64,000 bases of DNA, taken from positions 248,001 through 312,000 of the forward strand of contig NZ_WJIE01000010.1 of the NCBI RefSeq assembly GCF_009649845.1. The letters are read 5' to 3'. This DNA is from Polyangium spumosum. Lineage in GTDB: Bacteria; Myxococcota_A; Polyangia; Polyangiales; Polyangiaceae. Below, one piece after another: positions 1 to 8,299 of this stretch. The translations under genes were made by a program, and so were the position numbers. Numbering within the stretch: position 1 is the first letter of the stretch; the number at the start of each line of letters is the position of its first letter. Under the pieces are notes generated by a model, which ran no database searches, was not told the origin of the DNA, and worked only from the letters and a program-made list of their open reading frames with translations.

Positions 1-11
1 CTCCGTTCTCA

Positions 12-245
12 TATTTGCGAATGCGCCTCGGCGTTCCCCCGTCGCCTTCGCAACCCTTGCGAACGCGAGTTGCCACACAATCGCCTCCCTGGAGACCCTT
101 GCGAACGCGAGTTGCCACACAATCGCCTCCCTGGAGACCCTTGCGAACGCGCCTGGGGGCTCCTGCGTCGCCTTCGCAACCCTTGCGAACACGCCTGGCA
201 GCTCCGTCCTCGCGTCCGCAACCCTCGCGGACACGAGCGAACGGG
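12..245. repeat. 42-bp direct tandem repeat array (about 5.5 copies)
   Basis: Contiguous 42-bp units begin at 12, 54, 96, 138, 180 and 222. The units at 54-95 and 96-137 are identical. The others share the core TTGCGAACGCG and the ending CGCCTTCGCAA but have diverged inside. There are no unique spacers, so this is a minisatellite and not a CRISPR array. The period is a multiple of three, so ORFs run through it on both strands, but none has a ribosome-binding site or a recognisable domain. A decayed array of the same period lies at 32249-32588. Confidence 0.9.
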
Positions 246-256
246 CTGGTTGTGCC

Positions 257-300
257 TTGACAAGGCTCGCGCACCTGTGGCAATTGAAAGTCACTTTCAA
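257..300 (+). promoter_or_regulatory. Promoter region with perfect Fur-like palindrome
   Basis: A -35-like TTGACA lies at 257-262. A perfect 17-bp palindrome TTGAAAGTCACTTTCAA spans 284-300, two 8-nt arms around C292, where a -10 element would be. Its core TGAAAGT-C-ACTTTCA has the 7-1-7 layout of Fur-type operators. It lies 16 nt upstream of the first imelysin start. Iron-responsive repression of the operon is an inference from position, symmetry and the genes downstream. Confidence 0.65.
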
Positions 301-316
301 CTATGGAGTTCCCTAC

Positions 317-1501
317 ATGATGAAGCCCACCGCCTTGCGAACTGCAGCCCTTGCCGCCGCCGTGGCCGGCCTGCTCACGGGCTGCGGGTCCGAGGAGCCT
401 GCGTCGGGGCCCCGGCCCCTCTCCGAGACCGCGCCGCCCGTCATCGAGGGCTACGCGGACCTCGTCTACCGCACGTACGGCGAGGCCGCCGGCGAGGCCG
501 CCTCGCTCAACGCCTCGCTCGGCGCCTTCGTGGCGGAGCCGTCCCAGACCCGGTTCGACGTCGCGCGGGAGCAGTGGCTGCTCGCGCGAAACCCCTACGG
601 CCTGACCGAGGCGTTCCGCTTCTACGGCGGCCCGATCGACGACGACGACGGGCCCGAGGGGCAGATCAACGCCTGGCCGATGGACGAGGCCTACGTCGAT
701 TACGTGGCGAGTGATGCGAACGCGGGCATCATCAACGATCCGGCGACGTACCCGATGATCGACGAGGCCACGATCGCCTCGCTGAACGAGAAGGACGGCG
801 AGAAGAACATCTCGACCGGGTATCACGCGATCGAGTTCTTGCTCTGGGGGCAGGACATGAACGCCGACGGCCCCGGGCAGCGGCCGTTCACCGATTACGT
901 GGTCGACACGGGGACCGCGGCGAACCAGGCGCGGCGCGGGCAATACCTGACCGCGGCGGGGAAGCTCCTGGTCCAGGACATCAGCGCCGTCGCCTCGGAG
1001 TGGGCGCCGGATGGCGGCGCGTATCGCGCCACGTTCGTCGCGCTCCCGCCCGAGGAGGCGCTGCGCCGGATCCTGCTCGGTATCGGCAGCCTGAGCGGCG
1101 CCGAGCTCGCCGGGGAGCGGATGCAGGTCGCTTACGACACGAAGGAGCAGGAAGACGAGCATTCGTGCTTCAGCGACAACACGCACATGGACTTCCTGCA
1201 GAACGCGCGCGGCATCCAGAACGTCTACCTCGGCAAGCGTGGCCAGGTTGACGGCCCGGGGCTCGACGATCTCGTGCGCGAGCGGGATCCGGCGCTCGAC
1301 GCGCGGCTCCAGGCCGAGATGCAGGCGAGCATCGAGGCGATCGAGGCGATCGGAAAACCCTTCGACCAGAAGATCCTCGGCGACGACACGGCGCTCGGGC
1401 GGATCCAGGTGAAGAAGGCGATCGACGCGCTCCGGAAGCAGACGGCGACGATCGTCGAGGTCGCGACGCTGCTCGGCATCTCGCTCAACATCGAGGAGTG
1501 A
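317..1501 (+). CDS. Imelysin-family (IrpA-like) lipoprotein
   Basis: 394 aa. A lipoprotein signal ends in LLTGCGS, so the mature protein is anchored and exported. The conserved imelysin motif GYHAIEFLLWG lies near residues 167-177 and carries the family GxHxxE signature. The segment with ARNPYGLTEAFRFYGGPI and NAWPMDEAYVDYV is typical of the iron-regulated IrpA branch. Imelysins are linked to periplasmic iron uptake and are not proven peptidases. The ATG at 317 is preceded by GGAG at 305-308; an in-frame upstream start at 257 would add a stretch with no signal sequence. First gene of a four-gene operon behind a Fur-like palindrome. Confidence 0.93.
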   Translation: MMKPTALRTAALAAAVAGLLTGCGSEEPASGPRPLSETAPPVIEGYADLVYRTYGEAAGEAASLNASLGAFVAEPSQTRFDVAREQWLLARNPYGLTEAFRFYGGPIDDDDGPEGQINAWPMDEAYVDYVASDANAGIINDPATYPMIDEATIASLNEKDGEKNISTGYHAIEFLLWGQDMNADGPGQRPFTDYVVDTGTAANQARRGQYLTAAGKLLVQDISAVASEWAPDGGAYRATFVALPPEEALRRILLGIGSLSGAELAGERMQVAYDTKEQEDEHSCFSDNTHMDFLQNARGIQNVYLGKRGQVDGPGLDDLVRERDPALDARLQAEMQASIEAIEAIGKPFDQKILGDDTALGRIQVKKAIDALRKQTATIVEVATLLGISLNIEE

Positions 1502-1506
1502 TCGCC

Positions 1507-2898
1507 ATGCGATGGCTCGTGTTTCCTTTCGTGATCGGGTTCCTCGGCTGCGGCGCGGAGCCGCCGCCGGGCGAGGCGGGGCCTTCGGCCGAGCCGGGGG
1601 AGGAGCTCTCCGGCGGGGAGACCACCGTCTTCGACACCTCGAAGAACGCCTATTCGCTCTCGGCGCGTAACATGACGCCCGAGCGGCGCAGCGCGTTCTT
1701 CGTGGGAAACTCGTTTTTCAAGGAAAACTGGGTCATCGCCCCCGCTTCGACCGAGGGCCGGGACGGGCTCGGGCCGCTGTTCAACGCGCGCTCGTGCTCG
1801 TCCTGCCACCTGCTCGACGGCCGCGGCAGCCCGCCTCTGGACACGGCCGATCCGCTCGTCTCGGTGCTGATCCGCCTCAGCGTGCCCGGCGCGGACGCGC
1901 ACGGCGGACCCGCCCCCGAGCCCACGTACGGCGGCCAGCTCCAGCCGCGCGCGATCCCCGGCGTCCTGCCCGAGGGGGACGCGTTCGTCACGTACGAAGA
2001 AATGCCCGGCGCCTTCCCGGACGGCGAGACGTACAGCCTGCGAAAACCCGTCTATTCGATGGCGAGCGCCCGCGGCGACATGCAGCCGGACGTGATGACC
2101 TCGCCGCGCGTCGCGCCCGCGATGATCGGCCTCGGGCTCCTCGAGGCCATCCCCGAGGAGGACCTCCTGCGCGCCGAGGACCCGGACGATACCGACGGGG
2201 ACGGCATTTCGGGGCGGGCGAACCGGGTCTGGGACGCCGTCCGCGGGGCCACTTCGTTCGGTCGATTCGGCTGGAAGGCCAACCAGCCGACGCTCGTGCA
2301 GCAGACGGCGGGCGCGTTCCTCGGGGACATGGGCCTCACCACGCCGATGTTCCCGGCCGAGGATTGCACCGACGTGCAGGCCGATTGCAAGGCCGCGCCG
2401 ACGGGCGGCGTGCCCGAGGTGAGCCCCGAGATCCTCGATCGCGTGACGTTTTATTCGGCGACCCTCGCCGTCCCCGCGCGCCGCGACGTCGACGACCCCG
2501 TGGTCCTCGCCGGCAAGCGCCTCTTCCTCGAGATTGGCTGCGGCAAGTGCCACACGCCTTTGCTGCGCACGGGCACGCTCGAGGGGTACCCCGAGCTCTC
2601 GGGCCAGACGATCCGGCCGTTCACCGACCTGCTCTTGCACGACATGGGCGAGGCGCTCGCGGACGGTCGGCCCGATTTCGAGGCGGACGGGCGCGAGTGG
2701 CGGACGCCGCCGCTCTGGGGGCTCGGGCTGCAGGAGGCCGTCAATGGTCACGAAAATCTGCTACACGATGGCCGCGCGCGTGGCTTCGTCGAGGCCGTGC
2801 TCTGGCACGGCGGCGAGGCGGAGAGCTCCCGGGAGGCGTTCCGCGCCCTCCCGGCCGAGGATCGCGGCGCGCTCGTCCGTTTCCTGGAGTCGTTATGA
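1507..2898 (+). CDS. Di-haem oxidoreductase (DUF1111, thiol-oxidoreductase-like) lipoprotein
   Basis: 463 aa with a lipoprotein signal ending GFLGCGA. Two c-type haem motifs are visible, CSSCH near residue 96 and CGKCH near residue 345, followed by the RPFTDLLLHDMG segment typical of DUF1111 proteins. These proteins resemble MauG/cytochrome c peroxidases and are frequent partners of imelysins, where a role in oxidising iron or another periplasmic substrate is suspected. I chose the ATG at 1507 because GAGGAG at 1492-1497 is spaced correctly for it; a GTG at 1498 would abut that site. The stop overlaps the next start (ATGA), so translation is probably coupled. Confidence 0.92.
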   Translation: MRWLVFPFVIGFLGCGAEPPPGEAGPSAEPGEELSGGETTVFDTSKNAYSLSARNMTPERRSAFFVGNSFFKENWVIAPASTEGRDGLGPLFNARSCSSCHLLDGRGSPPLDTADPLVSVLIRLSVPGADAHGGPAPEPTYGGQLQPRAIPGVLPEGDAFVTYEEMPGAFPDGETYSLRKPVYSMASARGDMQPDVMTSPRVAPAMIGLGLLEAIPEEDLLRAEDPDDTDGDGISGRANRVWDAVRGATSFGRFGWKANQPTLVQQTAGAFLGDMGLTTPMFPAEDCTDVQADCKAAPTGGVPEVSPEILDRVTFYSATLAVPARRDVDDPVVLAGKRLFLEIGCGKCHTPLLRTGTLEGYPELSGQTIRPFTDLLLHDMGEALADGRPDFEADGREWRTPPLWGLGLQEAVNGHENLLHDGRARGFVEAVLWHGGEAESSREAFRALPAEDRGALVRFLESL

Positions 2899-4022
2899 GC
2901 CCATTTCCTTCACGCTCCACGTTTCTCCTCGCCATGGCGCTCTCCCTCGCGGCGTCCTCGTGCGAGACGCCCACCGCCGACGATACGGCCCAGCGCGCGG
3001 TGATGCGCGACCTCGCCTACGAGGTGATGCTGCCCATTTACGAGGAGCTCGAACAGGAGGCGCTCCCGCTGCCTGCCTCGGTCGGGGCGTTTTGTGACGC
3101 GCCGACGGAGGAGACGCTCTCCGCCGCGCAGGCCGCCTGGCGCGCGGCGCGTGTGCCCTGGAAACACGCCGAGGCATTCCGGTTCGGGCCCGTCGAGGAC
3201 CTCCGCCTCGGCACGGCCCTCGATTTCTGGCCGGCGCGCGTCGACTCGATCGAGGCCGCGATCGCCGCCGCGCCCGAGACCGTCCCCGTCGCGCACATCA
3301 CCTCGCTCGGCGTGAGCACGAAGGGCCTGCCTGCGCTCGAATACCTGCTCTTCGATCCGGCGGGCGGCAATGCCGCGGTCCTCGCGTCCCTCGGGAGCGC
3401 GGATGCCGTGGGGAAGAAGCGCTGCAGTTATGCGCGCGCCCTCGCCGAGGCGATCGCCGCGAATGCGACCGCCGCCGAGGACGCGTGGAGCCTCGAAGGA
3501 GGCGCGTTCGTGGATCAGGTCGCGAAGGCGGGCACGGGCAGCGTGGTCTTCCCGACGGGGCAGGATGGTATCGCGCGGGTCGTCAACCTGCTCATCGCGA
3601 CGATGCAGGCGGTGAACGAGAACCGCGTCTCCGAGCCGCTCGGCGTGGTGAGCGGCGCGGGGCCGGATCCGAGCCTCGTCGAGTCGCGCTTCAGCGACGA
3701 CTCCATCGACGATCTGCTGAACATCCTCCGCGGCGTGGAGGACGTTTACCTCGGCCGCCACGGCGAACGCGGCGGGCGTGGCATCACCGAGCTCGTCGCC
3801 GCGCGTAGCCCCGCGATCGACGCCGCCGTCCGGAAGGCGTTTTCCGATGCAATGGCCGCGTCCGCGGCGATCCCGCCGCCCCTCCGCGAGGCGATCAGCA
3901 AGGATCCCGCGGCCGTCACGAAGGCGCACGACGCGCTCCGTGTCTTGCGCCGGCTGCTCTCCACCGACGTGGCGAGTGTCCTCGGCGTCAGCGTCACCTT
4001 GAGCGACAATGACGGCGACTGA
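2895..4022 (+). CDS. Second imelysin-family lipoprotein
   Basis: 375 aa with a lipoprotein-type signal ending LAASSCE. The imelysin fold is indicated by AWRAARVPWKHAEAFRFGPV and GLPALEYLLFDP near residue 143. In place of the GxHxxE motif this protein has GLPALE, so the histidine of the presumed metal site is replaced by proline; that is seen directly. It probably has a different role from the first imelysin, perhaps as an adaptor or a protein with altered metal specificity (inference). The start overlaps the DUF1111 stop by 4 nt and the end overlaps the HTTM gene by 14 nt. Confidence 0.9.
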   Translation: MSPFPSRSTFLLAMALSLAASSCETPTADDTAQRAVMRDLAYEVMLPIYEELEQEALPLPASVGAFCDAPTEETLSAAQAAWRAARVPWKHAEAFRFGPVEDLRLGTALDFWPARVDSIEAAIAAAPETVPVAHITSLGVSTKGLPALEYLLFDPAGGNAAVLASLGSADAVGKKRCSYARALAEAIAANATAAEDAWSLEGGAFVDQVAKAGTGSVVFPTGQDGIARVVNLLIATMQAVNENRVSEPLGVVSGAGPDPSLVESRFSDDSIDDLLNILRGVEDVYLGRHGERGGRGITELVAARSPAIDAAVRKAFSDAMAASAAIPPPLREAISKDPAAVTKAHDALRVLRRLLSTDVASVLGVSVTLSDNDGD

Positions 4023-5418
4023 GAAAAACGGCCGGGAGAGCCTCCTCGCGAGGTTCTTCCGGCCCGTCGACATCGCCTCGCTCGCCGCGTTCCGGATCCT
4101 CTTCGGCGCGCTCTTGCTGGTGAGCGTCGTCCGGTTCTGGGCGAACGGCTGGATCCGCGATTTTTACATCACGCCCTCGCTCCACTTCCATTACTTCGGC
4201 TTCTCGTGGGTCTCGCCCTGGCCGTCGTGGGGCATGTACGCCCATTTCGTGGTCCTCGGCCTCGCGAGCGCCCTCGTGATGGTCGGCCTCTTTTACCGGG
4301 CCGCGGCGGTGGTCGTCTTCGTCGCCTTCACGTACGTCGAGCTGCTCGAGAAGGCGACGTACCTCAATCATTATTACCTCATCAGCATCCTCTCGTTCTT
4401 GATGATCTTCTTGCCGCTCCACCGGGCGGCGTCGATCGACGCATGGAGAAACCCGGCGCTCGCGAGCCAGACGGCGCCGGCCTGGGCGCCTTTTCTTTTG
4501 CGTTTCCAGATCGGGGTCGTGTACGTGTTCGCGGGGATCGCGAAGCTCGGGCCGGATTGGCTCCTGCGCGGCGAGCCGCTCGGGATCTGGCTCTCGGCGC
4601 ACACGGACATCCCGCTCGTCGGGCCGCTGCTCGCCGAACGCTGGGTCGCGCGCGCGGCGAGTCTTGCCGGCGCGGCGTTCGACCTCACCGTGGTGTTTTT
4701 CCTGCTGCACGGTCGCACGCGGCGCTTCGCGTATGCCGCGGTGCTCGGCTTTCATTTCGTCACGGGGATGCTCTTCCCGATCGGCGTGTTCCCCTGGATC
4801 ATGTCCGCGTCCGCGTTGATCTTCTTCCCGCCGCGCTGGCCGCGTGATCTACTGGCGCGGCTCTCGCGCCGGTTCGCCGCGCCGAACGTCGAGGCCGTCG
4901 TCTCCTCATTGTCGCCGCGGCCGATCGGGCGATGGCAGCGGATCGGGATGGCCTTGCTCGCGGCGCACGTGATCGTGCAGATTGCGCTCCCCCTCAGGCA
5001 TTTCTTGTACCCGGGGAACACGGCCTGGACCGAGGAGGGGTTTCGGTTCGCCTGGAGGGTCATGCTCGTGGAAAAGCTCGGCTTCGTCGAGCTCCGCGTG
5101 CACGATCACGAGACGGGCCGCACGATCCGCGTCGAGCCTTCTCGATGGCTCACGCCGCTCCAGGCGAAGATGATGGCCCAGAGCCCGGACATGATCCTCG
5201 AGCTCGCGCACCACGTCGCCGCCGAGCACGCCCGGCGGGGCAAACACGTGGCCGTGTACGCGGATGCGTGGGTCACCATGAATGGTCGCCCGAGCCGGCG
5301 GATCATCGATCCCTCGGTCGATCTCACCACGGTCCAGGATTCCCTGCGGCCCAAGCCCTGGATCCTGCCCCTCGACGACGGATCCGCGCCGGATACGACC
5401 GCCTCCGCGTCGTATTGA
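4009..5418 (+). CDS. HTTM-domain integral membrane protein
   Basis: 469 aa. The first 300 residues hold several hydrophobic helices, starting with a segment similar to the HTTM (horizontally transferred transmembrane) domain: VDIASLAAFRILFGALLLVS, then FYITPSLHFHYFGF, then KATYLNHYYLISILSFLMIF. The remaining ~150 residues are a soluble tail. The HTTM family includes vitamin K-dependent gamma-carboxylase, but most bacterial members have no assigned reaction. It is the last gene of the imelysin operon and overlaps the previous gene by 14 nt, so an inner-membrane partner of the periplasmic iron/redox proteins is a reasonable guess. Confidence 0.88.
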   Translation: MTATEKNGRESLLARFFRPVDIASLAAFRILFGALLLVSVVRFWANGWIRDFYITPSLHFHYFGFSWVSPWPSWGMYAHFVVLGLASALVMVGLFYRAAAVVVFVAFTYVELLEKATYLNHYYLISILSFLMIFLPLHRAASIDAWRNPALASQTAPAWAPFLLRFQIGVVYVFAGIAKLGPDWLLRGEPLGIWLSAHTDIPLVGPLLAERWVARAASLAGAAFDLTVVFFLLHGRTRRFAYAAVLGFHFVTGMLFPIGVFPWIMSASALIFFPPRWPRDLLARLSRRFAAPNVEAVVSSLSPRPIGRWQRIGMALLAAHVIVQIALPLRHFLYPGNTAWTEEGFRFAWRVMLVEKLGFVELRVHDHETGRTIRVEPSRWLTPLQAKMMAQSPDMILELAHHVAAEHARRGKHVAVYADAWVTMNGRPSRRIIDPSVDLTTVQDSLRPKPWILPLDDGSAPDTTASASY

Positions 5419-5457
5419 TCTGGTGAATCGGCCCCGGCCCGGCGTACCCTCGCGCCG

Positions 5458-6525
5458 ATGCCGCGCCTCCCGCTCGCCCTCGCGCTCGTCCTCGCCTCGT
5501 GTGCCGCGCCCGCGGCGCCCATTGCGACGCCTCCCGCGCCTCCTGCTCCCTCTGCGGCTGCCACGACACCTCCGCCCGCCGCGCCTCCGCCCGTCGTGCC
5601 CGCATGCTCCCTCGCGGCCGATCTCCCGCCGCTCCACGCGCCGCGCCTCGACCTCCGCGCGCCCGCGCCTTCCCGGGAGAACCTCCGCGCGTGGGTCGAC
5701 CTCCTCGCCGATCCCGCCCTGCACGGCCGCGCCGCCGGCTCCCCCGAGACTCGCCGCGTCGCCGATCTGCTCGCGCGCGCCCTCCTCTCCTTCGGTTTTT
5801 CGCCGCCCGAGGGCCACGACCCTTGTGTCCCCTTCGAGCGCGACGGCGTCCGGGATCAGAACGTCATCGTCCATCTCCGCGGGAAAAAAAGCCCAGGCGG
5901 CCCCGTCGTCCTCGTCGGCGCCCATTACGATGCGCAGGGCGAGCGAGGCGGCGAGGTCTATCCCGGCGCCGACGACAATGCCTCCGGCGTCGCCGCCTTG
6001 CTCGAAATCGCGCGCGTCCACGCGTCACGTGGCAGCGAGCTCGACCTCGTCGTCGTCGCGTTTGGCGCGGAGGAGCGCGGCGTCCTCGGGGCGGAGGCCT
6101 TCGTCGCGGCGCCCACGGTGCCGCTCGCGCGCCTCGCGCTCATGGTGAACCTCGACATGGTGGGGCGGCCCTTGCTCGACGGATCGCCGCTCCGGCTCGT
6201 CGTCCCCGGCGCGGACGAGGCGCTCGGGTTCATCGTCGGCGCGCGGGACGGCGCGCGGACCCGCGCCCTGCTGGATCGCGCCGCCGCGCGTGAAGACACG
6301 TCGCTTTATGGGATCCCGGAGGCCGCGTTGACCCGCCTCGGATACGCCTCCGACAGCGTCCCGTTCGGCCCCCACGCGCCCACGATTTTCCTCTCGGACG
6401 GCGCCCTCGCCGATTACCACAAACCCACGGACACGCCCGACCGGGTCGACCTCGACCAGATCAGCAGGGCCGCGCGCCTCACGCTCTCGATCCTCGACGA
6501 GGTGCGGAACGAGCGGCGCGAATGA
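5458..6525 (+). CDS. M28-family zinc aminopeptidase lipoprotein
   Basis: 355 aa. A short signal ends LVLASCAAP and is followed by a Pro/Ala-rich linker to about residue 50. The M28 co-catalytic zinc ligands are visible in order: His and Asp in GAHYD, Asp in GADDNASG, Glu-Glu in GAEERG, Asp in NLDMVG and His in DYHKPTDTPD. All expected ligands are present, so an active, exported aminopeptidase is likely. It follows the HTTM gene after a 39-nt gap and could be transcribed with it or separately. It converges on the gene at 6530-7840. Confidence 0.92.
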   Translation: MPRLPLALALVLASCAAPAAPIATPPAPPAPSAAATTPPPAAPPPVVPACSLAADLPPLHAPRLDLRAPAPSRENLRAWVDLLADPALHGRAAGSPETRRVADLLARALLSFGFSPPEGHDPCVPFERDGVRDQNVIVHLRGKKSPGGPVVLVGAHYDAQGERGGEVYPGADDNASGVAALLEIARVHASRGSELDLVVVAFGAEERGVLGAEAFVAAPTVPLARLALMVNLDMVGRPLLDGSPLRLVVPGADEALGFIVGARDGARTRALLDRAAAREDTSLYGIPEAALTRLGYASDSVPFGPHAPTIFLSDGALADYHKPTDTPDRVDLDQISRAARLTLSILDEVRNERRE

Positions 6526-6529
6526 GGGA

Positions 6530-7840
6530 TCACGGAGCCCGCCACTCCAGAGAGACCCGCACCCTCGCGTCATTTCCGTCGCCCGTGCAGAGGAACGCGC
6601 CGCGGCCGAGGGCCCTTTCGATGCAGGTGACGAGCTCGCGGTCGGACGTCCCGGAGACGACCTTGCCGGCGGTCGGCGCGCCGTCTTCGCGGACCTGGAT
6701 GTCGGCGACGATCACGCTGCCGGCGGGCGCGGCGCAACGCGCGAGCGGCGCGGCGAGCGCGTCCACGTTGTCGACCACGAGCCGCCGGACGGATCGATAT
6801 TGTTTTTTCCCCGCGACGACCTGCTCCATCGAGTGCCAGTCTTCGTCGCTGTGCAGGTTCGTCGTGGCCTCGACCACGCGGATCTCCGGCCGGACCTTCC
6901 CCGCGAGCTCCGGGGCCTCGTACCGCACGCGCACCGTGCGCCGCCCCGGCCGTTTGCCCATGCCCGCCGAGGCGACGAGCGCCTGGCATACACACGCCTC
7001 CCGCGCGCCCTCGCGGCCCTCCCGCGCGTCGAGGTTCTCGAACTCGCAATATCGCGCGCCGCCGTCGCCTTGCACGAGCACGTCGCGTGTCACTTCGTCC
7101 TCGCCGGCGAAGCAGGCCTCGACGCCGCGCGTGCTGTCCTTCCAGTCGATCGAGCCGGGATCACACGAGCCGAAGAGTCTCTCCTCGCATATCGTGACCG
7201 GCCCCTCGACGAGCGCGTCCACGTTGCTCCCCCGCGCCCCGAGGCCGCCGAGTATGCCCGCGTCCTCCTTGCGGACGAGCGACGCAAACGCCGCGCGATA
7301 ACGATCCACGAGCCCGAGCTTCGGATCCCAGGGCCCTTCGAAGGTCACGTCGTCGCGGTTTCCGCGCGACAAGAGCCGGATCCAGAGCACCTCGCCCTTG
7401 CCTCGACCGAGCCCGACATGCATCACGTCGGTCGTCATGAGGCCCTCGTCCCACGCGCGCCGCGAGAGGGGCTCTCCCTCGTAGGCGCAGCGGTGCCCGG
7501 TCTTCTCGGAGACGGGCTTCAATTTCGGGTCGACCATGGCCGGCGCCAGGATCGTGTGATCGGGCGCGACCCGCGCGAGGTGCGCCGCGAGCTCGGCGCG
7601 CAGGGCCGCGCGTTCGGCCCGGAAGAGCCGGCTGTCCTCGATCGGCAGCACGGCGACCTCGGGCCTGTGCTCCGGCGCGGCAGGTGCCTCGGGAGGCGCC
7701 TGGGGCGCCTGGGGCGCGGGGGCGACCATCTGCGGATCGGAGACGACCGTCGAATGAAGCGGCTGGTAGACGGTGCACGAGGCGCCGAGCAGCACGCTCA
7801 GGGCGGGGAGGAGCGAGGTGATTCGCATGGGAGAACGCAT
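6530..7840 (-). CDS. Lipoprotein with C-terminal AgmX/PglI-like domain, unknown function
   Basis: 436 aa. The lipoprotein signal ends VLLGASCTVY and a Pro/Ala linker follows. A central region is rich in Cys and charged residues. The C-terminal ~80 residues (SVIVADIQVREDGAPTAGKV to VRVSLEW) resemble the TonB-C-like AgmX/PglI tail domains common in myxobacterial envelope proteins. The start is taken at 7840 because the upstream gene stop and this ATG overlap as TGATG, a classic coupled re-initiation site; an internal ATG at 7828 is possible. No enzymatic motif is visible. Confidence 0.75.
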   Translation of the reverse strand: MRSPMRITSLLPALSVLLGASCTVYQPLHSTVVSDPQMVAPAPQAPQAPPEAPAAPEHRPEVAVLPIEDSRLFRAERAALRAELAAHLARVAPDHTILAPAMVDPKLKPVSEKTGHRCAYEGEPLSRRAWDEGLMTTDVMHVGLGRGKGEVLWIRLLSRGNRDDVTFEGPWDPKLGLVDRYRAAFASLVRKEDAGILGGLGARGSNVDALVEGPVTICEERLFGSCDPGSIDWKDSTRGVEACFAGEDEVTRDVLVQGDGGARYCEFENLDAREGREGAREACVCQALVASAGMGKRPGRRTVRVRYEAPELAGKVRPEIRVVEATTNLHSDEDWHSMEQVVAGKKQYRSVRRLVVDNVDALAAPLARCAAPAGSVIVADIQVREDGAPTAGKVVSGTSDRELVTCIERALGRGAFLCTGDGNDARVRVSLEWRAP

Positions 7841-8187
7841 CAATCGATCGTCATCGTCAACGTTTGTCCGATGACGTGACACTCATCGGCGGTGACCGTG
7901 ACGCTCGCCGTCTTCGTCGATGCGTCCCGGTTCGCGGTGATCACGAAATCGCCCGCCTCTTCGGTGCCGCAATCGTAGCTGTTCTCGAACACCTGCTCGC
8001 AGGGCTTGGAGGGCCCGCCATTCACCGTGTACGTGAGATCCGCGTCGGTGACGGGGGCGCCCGTACCGTCGACGACCTCGACGGTCACCGAGACGGTCGC
8101 GATCAAAGTGCAGGCGACCTCGCCGGAGCTGCAGGCCGCGAGCGGAATCAGGCAAAACCCAAGGGTGTACACGAGGAACGAGCGCAT
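7840..8187 (-). CDS. Small lipoprotein with Ig-like fold, unknown function
   Basis: 115 aa. The lipoprotein signal ends LIPLAACSS. The mature part is a short beta-rich domain (VSVTVEVVDGTGAPVTDADLTY and ITANRDASTKTASVTVTADE) resembling a single Big/CarboxypepD-like repeat, with four further Cys that could form two disulphides. It is the first gene of a two-gene minus-strand operon; its stop overlaps the start of the 436-aa lipoprotein by one base, so the two probably act together at the cell surface. Confidence 0.75.
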   Translation of the reverse strand: MRSFLVYTLGFCLIPLAACSSGEVACTLIATVSVTVEVVDGTGAPVTDADLTYTVNGGPSKPCEQVFENSYDCGTEEAGDFVITANRDASTKTASVTVTADECHVIGQTLTMTID

Positions 8188-8299
8188 GCCCGTTCGCCTT
8201 TACCGAGCGCCCGCCCTGCGGGGCAAATTCTCGGCGGAGGCCGCGCGCCGGTCCGGGGCGGCTGGCCTGGCTCCTGCACGCCATTCTCTCCCGGGGACG

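Noticed and set aside
12-245. Possible CRISPR array
   Set aside because: The repeats are contiguous with no unique spacers, and no cas genes are nearby.
15-263. ORFs of 81-84 codons on both strands through the 42-bp repeat
   Set aside because: They exist because the repeat period is a multiple of three and lacks stops. Neither has a ribosome-binding site, and the window edge cuts the region.
1225-2751. 508-codon minus-strand ORF
   Set aside because: It is antisense to the imelysin and DUF1111 genes, rich in Arg, His and Gly, with no domain. Long antisense ORFs are expected with this GC3 bias.
4009-5418. Vitamin K-dependent gamma-carboxylase
   Set aside because: The HTTM fold is shared with that enzyme, but the carboxylase-specific C-terminal segments are not visible and most bacterial HTTM proteins have no such activity.
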